From: VBWE01 sp943372645
GTDB lineage: Bacteria > Bacteroidota > Bacteroidia > Palsa-965
Length of the DNA: 64,000 nucleotides
Assembly: GCA_943372645.1 (NCBI GenBank)
Contig: CALRZN010000005.1
Span: forward strand, 124,001-188,000
Reading direction: 5' to 3'
Shown: piece after piece, positions 42,076 to 50,288 of the stretch
Position numbering within the stretch: position 1 is the first letter of the stretch
How the letters are laid out: each line of letters starts with the position of its first letter
Translations under genes and position numbers: made by a program
The notes under the pieces: generated by a model
What the model was told of the DNA's origin: nothing
The model's input: the letters and a program-made list of their open reading frames with translations, nothing else
The model's database searches: none

Positions 42076-42570
42076 TTATTTCTCTTTCACGTAATACTGT
42101 TGCATCGAAGCCGTGCCTTTTACAGGCTCAATGTTGTGCAATGAATTTTTGTGCACAATAAACGTAGCTTCAATATCCAGCGCATGAATGTTGGTGGTAT
42201 CAGCACCGGCCAGTTCCGGAAACTCGTTTTTGATCTGGAACGTGCGCCCGTCGGTAATGCGTTTCATCTCGAAAATGGAATCTTTTACAATGCGCCATTT
42301 GCCGATGGATACAAATGTTTTCATGCCGCCGTCGAGCGACTTGAGTACTTTAAATGTTACCAGCGAATCGGGCCGTACGTTCAGAAATGTTTCGTTGTCG
42401 TCCCACCGCTGAAACGAATGGTATTTACCAATCACCTCTGTTTTTTCATACGGCTTTTTGGTTTCCGGTTGCTTTTCCTTTTCGGTGGTACCACCGCAGG
42501 AGGTGAGTGTTACTGCTGCAGCGCATACAAGATTAAAAACGGTAACGGTATACTTAAACATGTTTTTCAC
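42076..42570 (-). CDS. Lipoprotein of unknown function
   Basis: 164 residues with lipobox VTLTSCGG. The mature domain (GKYHSFQRWDDNETFLNVRPDSLVTFKVL...GKWRIVKDSIFEMKRITDGRTF) resembles the lipocalin-like small domain found in many Bacteroidota lipoproteins. Its 5' end overlaps the manC stop by up to 17 bases (an inner ATG at 42561 reduces this), so it is translated from the manC message. A link with mannose or capsule sugar metabolism is possible but unproven. Confidence 0.7.
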   Translation of the reverse strand: MKNMFKYTVTVFNLVCAAAVTLTSCGGTTEKEKQPETKKPYEKTEVIGKYHSFQRWDDNETFLNVRPDSLVTFKVLKSLDGGMKTFVSIGKWRIVKDSIFEMKRITDGRTFQIKNEFPELAGADTTNIHALDIEATFIVHKNSLHNIEPVKGTASMQQYYVKEK

Positions 42571-43642
42571 CTTTTGAAACTTTAACGTCGTTCACAAAAT
42601 TGCGGATCATCTGTTCGTCCTGTTTTTTGCAGATGAGCAGGATGTTGTCTGATTCCACCACGATATAATCGTCAAGCCCCTCAATCACTACTAATTTATC
42701 TTTCGGCATGTGTACTACGCAGTTGGTGGAATTGTACAGCATCACGTTTTTACCTACCACCGCATTTTCGTTTTCATCTTTATTGATGTGTGTGTACAGC
42801 GAACCCCAGGTGCCCAGGTCGGACCAGCCGATGATGGACGAGCGGACAAACACGTTGTGCGCTTTTTCCATCACGGCATAATCGATCGAGTCACTTTTTA
42901 CGAGGGAGTAAGCGCTGCGGATAAATTCGGCTTCTTCGGGTGTGTTGTATTTGCCGATACCATCGTCGAACACGGCTGCCATTTCGGGCTGGTGTTCATG
43001 AAATGCGTTGATGATGCTTTTGGTGGACCACACAAAAATGCCCGCATTCCATAGAAAATCGCCGCTCTGTAAAAAAAACTCGGCTGTTTGTGCATCCGGT
43101 TTTTCGGTAAACGTTTTAACTTTTTTGATGCGTTTGTCTTTTTCCTTCGGTGAGTCCACAAACTGGATGTAACCGTAACCCGTATCGGGCCGTGTGGGTT
43201 TTATACCGATGGTGAGCAGGCAATCGGCTTCCGATGCTTTCTGGAAACAGTTTTTGATGGCCTTGACGTACGTATCTTCCTTAATAATGAGGTGATCGGA
43301 AGGTGCCACCACCATAACAGCGTCAGGATTTGCCTGGTGAATTTTCCATGCGGCATAAGCAATGCAGGGCGCGGTGTTTCGCCGCGCGGGTTCACACAAA
43401 ATATTTTCAGGCGGCAGTTGCGGCAGTTGCTGCATCACCAGCGGTTTGTATTGTTCGTTGGTAACCACCAGGATGTTTTTTACCGGGCAGATGCGTGCAG
43501 AACGTTCAAACGTTTGCTGCAGCAGTGTGCTGCCGGTGCCCATCACATCAATAAACTGTTTGGGATGCGAGGTACGGCTCATCGGCCAGAAACGGCTTCC
43601 GATTCCGCCGGCCATAATTACACAATAACGGCTTTTACTCAT
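42554..43642 (-). CDS. manC: Mannose-1-phosphate guanylyltransferase
   Basis: 362 residues; makes GDP-mannose for polysaccharide and glycoprotein synthesis. Nucleotidyltransferase signature AGGIGSRFWPMSRTSHPKQF at the N-terminus, PCIAYAAWKIHQANPDAVMVVAPSDHLI, and FTEKPDAQTAEFF...WNAGIFVW are classic. It is the short form with no phosphomannose isomerase domain. Lies 28 bases after the aminotransferase gene and overlaps the lipoprotein gene, so a three-gene unit is likely. Confidence 0.94.
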   Translation of the reverse strand: MSKSRYCVIMAGGIGSRFWPMSRTSHPKQFIDVMGTGSTLLQQTFERSARICPVKNILVVTNEQYKPLVMQQLPQLPPENILCEPARRNTAPCIAYAAWKIHQANPDAVMVVAPSDHLIIKEDTYVKAIKNCFQKASEADCLLTIGIKPTRPDTGYGYIQFVDSPKEKDKRIKKVKTFTEKPDAQTAEFFLQSGDFLWNAGIFVWSTKSIINAFHEHQPEMAAVFDDGIGKYNTPEEAEFIRSAYSLVKSDSIDYAVMEKAHNVFVRSSIIGWSDLGTWGSLYTHINKDENENAVVGKNVMLYNSTNCVVHMPKDKLVVIEGLDDYIVVESDNILLICKKQDEQMIRNFVNDVKVSKGEKHV

Positions 43643-43670
43643 GGTACAGATACTGCGTGTAAAACTTCCG

Positions 43671-44969
43671 TTAGTTTAATTTGCGGAGCGCCTGCTCCAA
43701 ACTGCTGATAATGCTTTCCACATCTTCCAGTTTGCAGGTGCCTACCGAAAGGCGATACCACGACGAATCATGCGATGCACCGAATGCGTAAAACGGCACG
43801 ATGGCAATTTTTGCTTCGTCAAGAATATAACGTGTAATGTCTTTCGTGGTGGCAAGCACTGTTCCGTCAGGTGTTTTTTGCCCGTGCAGGTTCAGCTGAA
43901 CCGTAAGGTAAATGGCGGCCTGCGGGGCTATTGAATCCACTTTGAAGCCCTGGTTTTTCAGGCCCTGTATGCCGCGGTGAAACGCATCGAGGCGGGCAAG
44001 TACCTGTTCCTTCATTTTTGCAAGAAACGTATCGTACTGGTGCAGGTCGCTGAGGTACGTGGCGGTGGCCACCTGCTCGGCTTTGGGTGCCCAAGCGCCC
44101 ACGTGCGAAAGCAGCGATTTCATTTTATCAATAATCGGCTTTGGTCCCATGGCCCAGCCCACGCGCACACCGGTTGCCGCAAGCGATTTGGAAATACCGT
44201 CAACAAACACCGTGTATTCGCGCATCGCCGGGCGCAGGCTCACCGGGTCGTAATGTTTTGTTTCGCCGAAGGTGAGTGCCCAGTAAATCTGGTCGTATAA
44301 AAGATACAGCGGCTTAACACCAGCGAGTTTACGTTTTTCGTTTTCGGCAAGAATCAGGTCGCATATCGCTTCCAGGTCGTGTTTTGTAAACGTGGTGCCG
44401 GTCGGGTTAAGCGGCGAGCACAATGATACCAAAGCCACTTCGCCGAGGTGTGGTGCAAGCTCTGCAGCCGTGGGCATAAAATTGTTTGCGGCCGAAGTTT
44501 CAATAAACACCTGGTGCGAATAATCGCCCGAAGTGATGTGCGTATAATGGTTGTTATTCCACGACGGAACCGGGAACAACACTTTTTCACCCGGATCAAC
44601 CAGCGTGCGGTAAATGGCATAAATAACCGGGCGCGCACCGCCGGCAATCAGAATTTCGTCGGCTTTGAATTCAAGGCCCTGGCGCTGACTGATAAGCTGC
44701 GAAACCGCTTTGCGCAGTTCGGCCATCCCGTCGGCTGCCGGGTAGTTGGTTTCATCATTCTGGTAAGCGGTTACAATATCCTGTTTCAGCTCGGCCGGGA
44801 TCGGGAATACTTTCGGATTAAAATCGCCGATGGTGAGGTTGTAAATTTTCTCGCCGTTACGGATTTTTTCGTTGATCTCACCTGCCAGTTTGATGATTTC
44901 CGAACCGATAAGTGATTCGGCCATGCGGGCAACAGCAGGCGCGTTATTCCGGGTAGTAGAAGATGCCAT
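43671..44969 (-). CDS. Class I/II PLP-dependent aminotransferase
   Basis: 432 residues. PLP-binding Lys in FVDGISKSLAATGVRVGWAMGP; the nucleotide-phosphate cup and Asp/Tyr region LLYDQIYWALTF; and the Arg near the end in SWYRLSVGTCKLEDVE, which binds the substrate carboxylate. Resembles aspartate/aromatic-type fold I transaminases; the exact amino acid cannot be read. A TACCTTTA box lies 35 bases upstream. First gene of the probable unit with manC and a lipoprotein. Confidence 0.9.
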   Translation of the reverse strand: MASSTTRNNAPAVARMAESLIGSEIIKLAGEINEKIRNGEKIYNLTIGDFNPKVFPIPAELKQDIVTAYQNDETNYPAADGMAELRKAVSQLISQRQGLEFKADEILIAGGARPVIYAIYRTLVDPGEKVLFPVPSWNNNHYTHITSGDYSHQVFIETSAANNFMPTAAELAPHLGEVALVSLCSPLNPTGTTFTKHDLEAICDLILAENEKRKLAGVKPLYLLYDQIYWALTFGETKHYDPVSLRPAMREYTVFVDGISKSLAATGVRVGWAMGPKPIIDKMKSLLSHVGAWAPKAEQVATATYLSDLHQYDTFLAKMKEQVLARLDAFHRGIQGLKNQGFKVDSIAPQAAIYLTVQLNLHGQKTPDGTVLATTKDITRYILDEAKIAIVPFYAFGASHDSSWYRLSVGTCKLEDVESIISSLEQALRKLN

Positions 44970-45063
44970 AAATGATGCGTTGTATAATTCTGAAGATTGG
45001 CGCTAAAGGTACTAAAATTCATCGGGGAGCGGCCGAAAAAAAAGCGGCTTCCGCACCGAAAAA

Positions 45064-45702
45064 TCATACCACGGGCGGCACTGCCGTTTCCACGGGTTTT
45101 ACCTCGCTCAGCGGGCTGAACAGGTAATCGCGGCCGGTGCTGAGTTCGCGGCAGATGATGCGGCTGCGGCGGGTAAAGCCTTTGCGGAATATGCGGTTCT
45201 TGCCATAAACAAACTGCGCCTGGTCGGGCAGCGTTTCCAGCAGCACATAACCCGGTTTGCTGTCGTGTTTTTTTAACACCCGTGTAAGCTGATCATCCGA
45301 ACAACTGGAAGCCGACGGATCCTGCATGTAACGGATAACGGCCTCACGCACATCTTCCGGAAACATATCGAGGCGCATCATCGGGCGCATCAGTTCGCGG
45401 AACGATTCTTTCCACTCGCTGCCGTGCGGTTTCACATTGTTCCGGTGGCGCTCCCATGTAAGCAGGTGCGCAATTTCATGCACCAGCGTAATCAGGAACG
45501 CATACTTGTTCAGGTCGTTGTTAATCGTAATCTGGTGGTTGAGGCCGGGCAGGGGCGGGCGGTAATCGCCGTATTTGGACGAACGCGATTTTTTAATCTT
45601 CAGTTTGAAATTGAACTGGTATATCCAGTCCGTAATAAGCGGCACGGCCTGCTCCGGAATATATTTGCCAAGAATGGATTGATTGCGCTGAACCTGGTTC
45701 AC
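45064..45702 (-). CDS. SprT-like zinc metalloprotease domain protein
   Basis: 212 residues. HExxH site in LVHEIAHLLTWERHR with a following NVKPHGSEWKESFRELMRPM, the SprT third-ligand pattern. Eukaryotic Spartan relatives cut DNA-protein crosslinks; bacterial SprT-like proteins are little studied. No signal peptide, so cytoplasmic. The C-terminal part (KGFTRRSRIICRELSTGRDYLFSP) is basic and may bind nucleic acid. Upstream lies a large nested inverted repeat. Confidence 0.85.
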   Translation of the reverse strand: MNQVQRNQSILGKYIPEQAVPLITDWIYQFNFKLKIKKSRSSKYGDYRPPLPGLNHQITINNDLNKYAFLITLVHEIAHLLTWERHRNNVKPHGSEWKESFRELMRPMMRLDMFPEDVREAVIRYMQDPSASSCSDDQLTRVLKKHDSKPGYVLLETLPDQAQFVYGKNRIFRKGFTRRSRIICRELSTGRDYLFSPLSEVKPVETAVPPVV

Positions 45703-45736
45703 AAATCAAATTTCGGGAAGAAAAACGGCTTTTTGT

Positions 45737-45940
45737 AAAATGCGTGCGTTAACTTTTCAACGTATGTTCAAAATTCAGTCGGCAGTCTTCAGTGGGGCAG
45801 TCAGCAGTCAGTGATATGTTTATCTGATCTGTTCCTGCCGTCATGGTGAGTTAATTGTCATGCAGCTGACTGCGGACTGAAGACTGCCGACTGAACACTT
45901 CTGAATAAAAACAAGGTCAAAAACTGTTAACGCACATTTT
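45737..45940. repeat. Nested inverted repeat filling the feoB-sprT gap
   Basis: Outer arms AAAATGCGTGCGTTAAC (45737-45753) and GTTAACGCACATTTT (45926-45940); inner arms 45774-45792 and 45877-45895 are a perfect 19-bp match (TTCAGTCGGCAGTCTTCAG / complement). A further 8-bp pair is 45798-45805 with 45865-45872. Words CAGTC/GACTG recur throughout. Confidence 0.8.
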
Positions 45941-48057
45941 TATTTCATCAGCTGGTACACCAGCAGACTCGCAAAGTAGGCGATGCCGCTCATGTACACA
46001 AACTGGATGATGGGCCATTTCCAGCCCCGCGTTTCGCGTTTTACCACGGCAATGGTACTCATGCATTGCAATGCAAACGCATAAAAAATAAGCAGCGAAA
46101 AGCCGGTAGCCCGTGTATATACTTTTTTCCCGGTAACCGCATCGGTTTCGTTGCGCATGCGTTCGCGTATGGGCTGTATTTCCGATTCGTTGCCGGCCCC
46201 GTAAATGGTGGCCATGGTGCCCACAAACACTTCGCGCGCAGCGAACGAGGTAATAAGCGAAATGCCGATTTTCCAGTCGTAGCCCAGCGGCGCAATTGCA
46301 GGTTCAATAAACTTGCCGAGACGTCCTGCGTATGATGCTTCCAGTTTTTCAGAAGCTACACGCGCCTCCGCTTCCGGATTGCCTGCGGCCAGTTCGGTTG
46401 CATATTTTTTTTCAATCACTTCAAACGCGTTGCCCGGCGCGTGTGCGGCAAGTATCCAGAGCACGATGGAAATACCGATGATGATTTTACCGGCATCGAA
46501 AAGAAATACTTTTATTTTATCGCTGATGGTGATTAACACTGTGCGCCATTGCGGCAGGCGGTAGATGGGCAGTTCCATGATGAAAAAACTGCGCTCGCGT
46601 ACTTTTACAAAATACTTCAGGATAATGGCCACCAGCAGCGCCATCACAAAACCGAGCAGGTAAAGTCCCATAAATGCAATGCCCTGCCAGGTGATGAAAC
46701 CCAGCACCGGTGTGTCCGGAACAACCAGCGAAATAAGCAGCGTGTACACCGGCAGGCGCGCCGAACAACTCATGAGCGGTGTAATCATAATGGTGATGAG
46801 GCGCTCTTTCCAGTTCGGAATGGTGCGCGCACTCATGATGGCCGGAACGGCGCAGGCCATGCCGCCGATGAGCGGAATTACCGAACGCCCGTTGAGCCCG
46901 AAACGGCGCATCAGTTTGTCCATGATAAAACTCACGCGCGCCATGTAACCGGTATCTTCCAGCAACGCGATAAATGCAAACAGGAATGCGATCTGCGGAA
47001 TAAACACCGCCACACCGCTCACACCGGCCAGCACGCCGTCAACCAGCAGGTCCGACCAGCCGCTCTGCGGGAGCACCGTGCGCAGCCATTCGCCGAGCAT
47101 TACAAAACCCTGCTCAATCCAGTCCATCGGGTATTGCGCCAGCGTAAACACGGCCTGGAACATCACGAGCAGCAGCGATACGAAAATGAGGTACCCAAAA
47201 ACCGGGTGCGTGAGTACACGGTCAATGCGCTGCGTGGTGCGCGATGCCGCCGCTTTTGCACCACTGCATTCCAGCAGCAGCTGCCCGATCCAGGCATGGC
47301 GCAGCAGGCTTTCTTCCGACTGCAGGCGTTGCGTGTTGAAATTTTTTGCGGCTAATGCGGCAGCCAGTTCGGGCGGATTGTTTTTTGAAACCACATCGTG
47401 CCCTGCAAGTAAAAGTGCATATTCCTTTTTCTCGGGAAAATGCGCGCGAAGCAGGGCGGCGTTTTCACCCAGGAGGGTAGCGGGCTGCAACACATGCACC
47501 GAAGGCGCTGCCAGGCCGCCGGCAATAAAATTTTCGAGTTTGCCGATGCCGGTTTTTTCACGCGCACTGATTTCTGCAACAGGAATACCGAGGCGGAGTG
47601 CGAGCGTAAGTGTATCAATACGCTGCCCGCTTTTCTCCAGCTCGTCCATCATATTCAGCGCAAGCACACAGGGAATACCGAGATCAATCACCTGCGTGGT
47701 GATGAACAGGCAGCGTTTCAGGTTGGTGGCATCGGCCACAAGTATTACTGCATCCGGATGATCGGGGTTGTCCGGGTTGGTAAGTATATCAAACGCCACT
47801 TTTTCATCCGGCGATTTCGGATAAAGGCTGTAGGTGCCGGGCAGGTCAATGTAGGTTACATCGGTGGTGCTGCCGTTCATGCCGCGCAGGTGTGCCGTGC
47901 CGGTTTTTTTGTCAACGGTTACACCCGGAAAATTGCCGGTGCGCTGGTGCAGCCCGGTAAGTACATTAAAAAGCGTTGATTTTCCGCAGTTGGGTTTACC
48001 TACTAATGCAACTTTCAGTTGCCGTGTTTTTACCGCGTTTGCTTTTTCATTCTCCAT
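45940..48057 (-). CDS. feoB: Ferrous iron transport protein B
   Basis: 705 residues from the ATG at 48057 (a GTG at 48066 would add three). Inner-membrane Fe(II) transporter with a cytoplasmic GTPase head: G1 GKPNCGKST, G3 DLPGTYSL, G4 NMMD. Then Nucleoside-recognition/gate domains with conserved Cys segments (MACAVPAIMSARTIPNWKERL, PLMSCSARLPVY). Multiple membrane helices to the C-terminus, which ends YFASLLVYQLMK. Directly behind feoA with an 18-base gap. No separate feoC. Typically induced by iron starvation through Fur, but no Fur box is evident to me. Confidence 0.96.
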   Translation of the reverse strand: MENEKANAVKTRQLKVALVGKPNCGKSTLFNVLTGLHQRTGNFPGVTVDKKTGTAHLRGMNGSTTDVTYIDLPGTYSLYPKSPDEKVAFDILTNPDNPDHPDAVILVADATNLKRCLFITTQVIDLGIPCVLALNMMDELEKSGQRIDTLTLALRLGIPVAEISAREKTGIGKLENFIAGGLAAPSVHVLQPATLLGENAALLRAHFPEKKEYALLLAGHDVVSKNNPPELAAALAAKNFNTQRLQSEESLLRHAWIGQLLLECSGAKAAASRTTQRIDRVLTHPVFGYLIFVSLLLVMFQAVFTLAQYPMDWIEQGFVMLGEWLRTVLPQSGWSDLLVDGVLAGVSGVAVFIPQIAFLFAFIALLEDTGYMARVSFIMDKLMRRFGLNGRSVIPLIGGMACAVPAIMSARTIPNWKERLITIMITPLMSCSARLPVYTLLISLVVPDTPVLGFITWQGIAFMGLYLLGFVMALLVAIILKYFVKVRERSFFIMELPIYRLPQWRTVLITISDKIKVFLFDAGKIIIGISIVLWILAAHAPGNAFEVIEKKYATELAAGNPEAEARVASEKLEASYAGRLGKFIEPAIAPLGYDWKIGISLITSFAAREVFVGTMATIYGAGNESEIQPIRERMRNETDAVTGKKVYTRATGFSLLIFYAFALQCMSTIAVVKRETRGWKWPIIQFVYMSGIAYFASLLVYQLMK

Positions 48058-48075
48058 ACCCGGCACAGGCCTTCA

Positions 48076-48318
48076 TCAGGCGGCAGTTTGTTTCACGCGG
48101 ATGGTAGCCGCCTCGGCCAGGCGCAGACTAAGCAGTGAGCCGGATACCATAATGGCAATCGGATCGCCGAGCGGTGCCCGTTTTTCAAAAAACACCGGTT
48201 CACCGGGAATACAGCCCATGTCGAGCAGCCGGAGTGAAGTCAGGTCGTCCGTAAGCGAATCGATAATAGCCGATTCGCCGGGCAGCAACTTATCAAGCGT
48301 GGTGTATTCAGGTTTCAT
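48076..48318 (-). CDS. feoA: Ferrous iron transport protein A
   Basis: 80 residues from the ATG at 48318 (MKPEYTTLDKLLPGESAII); a preceding in-frame ATG lies between promoter box and this start and is unlikely. SH3-like FeoA domain, RLLDMGCIPGEPVFFEKRAPLGDPIAIMVSGSLLSLRLAEA, which docks on FeoB. First gene of feoAB. Confidence 0.93.
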   Translation of the reverse strand: MKPEYTTLDKLLPGESAIIDSLTDDLTSLRLLDMGCIPGEPVFFEKRAPLGDPIAIMVSGSLLSLRLAEAATIRVKQTAA

Positions 48319-48327
48319 ACGGTCGTA

Positions 48328-48335
48328 CAAAGGTA
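48328..48335 (-). promoter_or_regulatory. Bacteroidota -7 box (TACCTTTG)
   Basis: Exact match on the minus strand, 9 bases before the feoA ATG. Confidence 0.6.
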
Positions 48336-48390
48336 CGCCATAAAAACAGCGTGGGGTAAACGAAAGCCTACCTAAAAGAGGGTATTTTGT

Positions 48391-48528
48391 TTACCGTTTC
48401 GGCTTGCCGCTGAAAGAAGGGCAGGTATTGCAGTGGTTCTTTTTGCGGAATAAGAAGCAGCCGGTGGCAGTAGTGCAAAGCACGAGGGCAACAAAAAAAA
48501 GCGGGAGGGACTTGCGGATGAGTTTCAT
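48391..48528 (-). CDS. Very small lipoprotein beside feoAB
   Basis: 45 residues: MKLIRKSLPLFFVALVLC then lipobox TATGC, leaving a mature peptide of about 22 residues (FLFRKKNHCNTCPSFSG) with a CNTC pair. The TATATTTG box 20 bases upstream supports the ATG at 48528 and a separate promoter. Small lipoproteins with a CxxC peptide are common in Bacteroidota but uncharacterised; a link to iron uptake is only suggested by position. Confidence 0.7.
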   Translation of the reverse strand: MKLIRKSLPLFFVALVLCTTATGCFLFRKKNHCNTCPSFSGKPKR

Positions 48529-48548
48529 GTGTTTAATGCTTGCTGTAT

Positions 48549-48556
48549 CAAATATA
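48549..48556 (-). promoter_or_regulatory. Bacteroidota -7 box (TATATTTG)
   Basis: Exact match on the minus strand, 20 bases before the small lipoprotein ATG. Confidence 0.55.
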
Positions 48557-48687
48557 TAGAATGCCGCCCGACTTTCAAAACGTTTTCTTTTATAACGGCA
48601 GCGCAGGCCGATTATTATGATTAAAGCCACGAAACATGCCCGTATTTCCGGCAACCTGAAAATTATATGTAATTTTAGCCTCCGCAG

Positions 48688-49428
48688 ATGAACTTATTAT
48701 TCCATATCGGTCGTTATTTCCTGCTCATCCGGCAGGCATTCCGTCGTCCCGAAAAATGGTCCATTTACCGCATCCAGATTTTCCGCGAAATAGATGTGAT
48801 CGGTATTGGTTCGCTGGGCATTGTAACCATCATCTCGGTGTTTATGGGCGCAGTTATTACCATTCAGTCGGCCTTCGGGTTCGAAAGCCCGTGGATTCCG
48901 CTGTATGCGGTGGGTCTTGCTGCCCGCGATTCCATCATCCTCGAATTTTCGCCAACCATTGTGAGTCTTATCCTCTGCGGAAAAGTCGGCTCCAGCATCG
49001 CTTCCGAAATCGGGAATATGCGGGTGAGCGAACAGATTGACGCACTCGAAGTAATGGGCGTAAACTCGGCCGGTTATCTTATCCTGCCCAAACTCATTGC
49101 TTCCGTATTGTTTATGCCCTTCCTGGTTACCATCAGTATGTTTCTCGGCCACCTCGGCGGATACGTATTCGGCGTAATCACCGGTGTTGTTACGTCCTAC
49201 GAATTTGTGTACGGTATCCAGTACGAATTCCACCCCTTTAACGTGGTGTATGCGCTGGTAAAATCGCTTTGTTTCGCATTCATCATTCCGTCTGTTTCCG
49301 CCTATCATGGGTATTATACCAAAGGCGGATCACTCGAAGTTGGTGCTTCCAGCATCAAGGCGGTGGTGTACAGTATCATTGTGGTGCTGCTGTTTAATTT
49401 CATCATCACACAACTCATGCTGGCATGA
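48688..49428 (+). CDS. MlaE-family lipid ABC transporter permease
   Basis: 246 residues with about five membrane helices. Conserved MlaE segments: IGSLGIVTIISVFMGAVITIQSAFGF, REFSPTI-like LEFSPTIVSLILCGKVGSSIASEIGNMRVSEQIDALEVMG, and AYHGYYTKGGSLEVGASSIKAVVYSI. In E. coli MlaE works with MlaF, MlaB and MlaD to move phospholipids between the membranes. The next gene overlaps by 4 bases and encodes the ATPase. No Mce/MlaD gene follows in this window. Confidence 0.92.
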   Translation: MNLLFHIGRYFLLIRQAFRRPEKWSIYRIQIFREIDVIGIGSLGIVTIISVFMGAVITIQSAFGFESPWIPLYAVGLAARDSIILEFSPTIVSLILCGKVGSSIASEIGNMRVSEQIDALEVMGVNSAGYLILPKLIASVLFMPFLVTISMFLGHLGGYVFGVITGVVTSYEFVYGIQYEFHPFNVVYALVKSLCFAFIIPSVSAYHGYYTKGGSLEVGASSIKAVVYSIIVVLLFNFIITQLMLA

Positions 49429-50183
49429 TCACCGTTAACCACCTCAACAAATCGTTCGGCGAACGCCAGATCCTGAAGGATTTTTCCTTCCAGTTCGAGC
49501 GCGGTAAAACCAATCTCATTATCGGCAAAAGCGGAACGGGAAAATCGGTGCTGGCCAAATGCATGGTGGGACTGGTGGAAGTGGACAACGGCGAAATTTT
49601 TTACGAGGATGCAGACTTTGTTAAGATGAATTACGATCAGCGTAAAGTCATCCGCAAAGAAATCGGTATGCTGTTCCAGGGCGGTGCGCTGTTCGATTCC
49701 ATGACCGTGGAAGAAAACGTGATGTTCCCGCTTTCGATGTTCACCGAAATGCCGGAAGCAGAAAAACGCGACCGCGCACAGTTCTGCCTCGAACGGGTAA
49801 AACTGTCGCACGCACTGAAACTGTTCCCGGCCGAAATCAGCGGCGGAATGAAAAAACGCGCGGCCATTGCACGCGCCATCGCGCTCAAACCCAAGTTTCT
49901 TTATTGCGATGAACCGAACTCCGGCCTCGATCCGCAAACGTCCATCCTGATTGACGAACTGATCAAAGACATTACCGAAGAACTGCAGATTACCACCATC
50001 GTAATTACACACGATATGAACTCGGTGCTGGAGATCGGCGATAAAATCGCATTCCTGCACGAAGGCCAGAAATGGTGGGAAGGCACCCGCAAAGAAATTC
50101 TGCTCTCCGATAACAAAGAGCTGAACGATTTTGTGTACGCCACCAAGTTCCTGAAAGAGTTTAAGGACCGGCTGCGCGGCTAA
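49425..50183 (+). CDS. MlaF-type ABC transporter ATP-binding protein
   Basis: 252 residues. Walker A GKSGTGKS, Q-loop MLFQGGALFDSMTVEENV, signature ISGGMKKRAAIARAIALKP, Walker B LYCDEPNSGLD and H-loop ITHDMNS. The GxLFDSMTVxENVxFP wording and GGMKKR signature are those of the MlaF/Ttg2A lipid-transport subfamily. The start overlaps the permease stop (ATGATC), so coupled translation. Terminated at 50238-50272. Confidence 0.93.
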   Translation: MITVNHLNKSFGERQILKDFSFQFERGKTNLIIGKSGTGKSVLAKCMVGLVEVDNGEIFYEDADFVKMNYDQRKVIRKEIGMLFQGGALFDSMTVEENVMFPLSMFTEMPEAEKRDRAQFCLERVKLSHALKLFPAEISGGMKKRAAIARAIALKPKFLYCDEPNSGLDPQTSILIDELIKDITEELQITTIVITHDMNSVLEIGDKIAFLHEGQKWWEGTRKEILLSDNKELNDFVYATKFLKEFKDRLRG

Positions 50184-50237
50184 TAACACATCCCGCTTTT
50201 TTCTTCTGGATTACTGCATCAGCTAAAAAATGTCACA

Positions 50238-50272
50238 AAAAAAGCCTTCCTGTTTTGCAGGAAGGCTTTTTT
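50238..50272. terminator. Bidirectional terminator after the MlaEF pair
   Basis: 15-bp stem AAAAAAGCCTTCCTG / CAGGAAGGCTTTTTT (50238-50252 with 50258-50272) with a 5-base loop. Confidence 0.92.
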
Positions 50273-50288
50273 ATGTTGGAATGACCAA

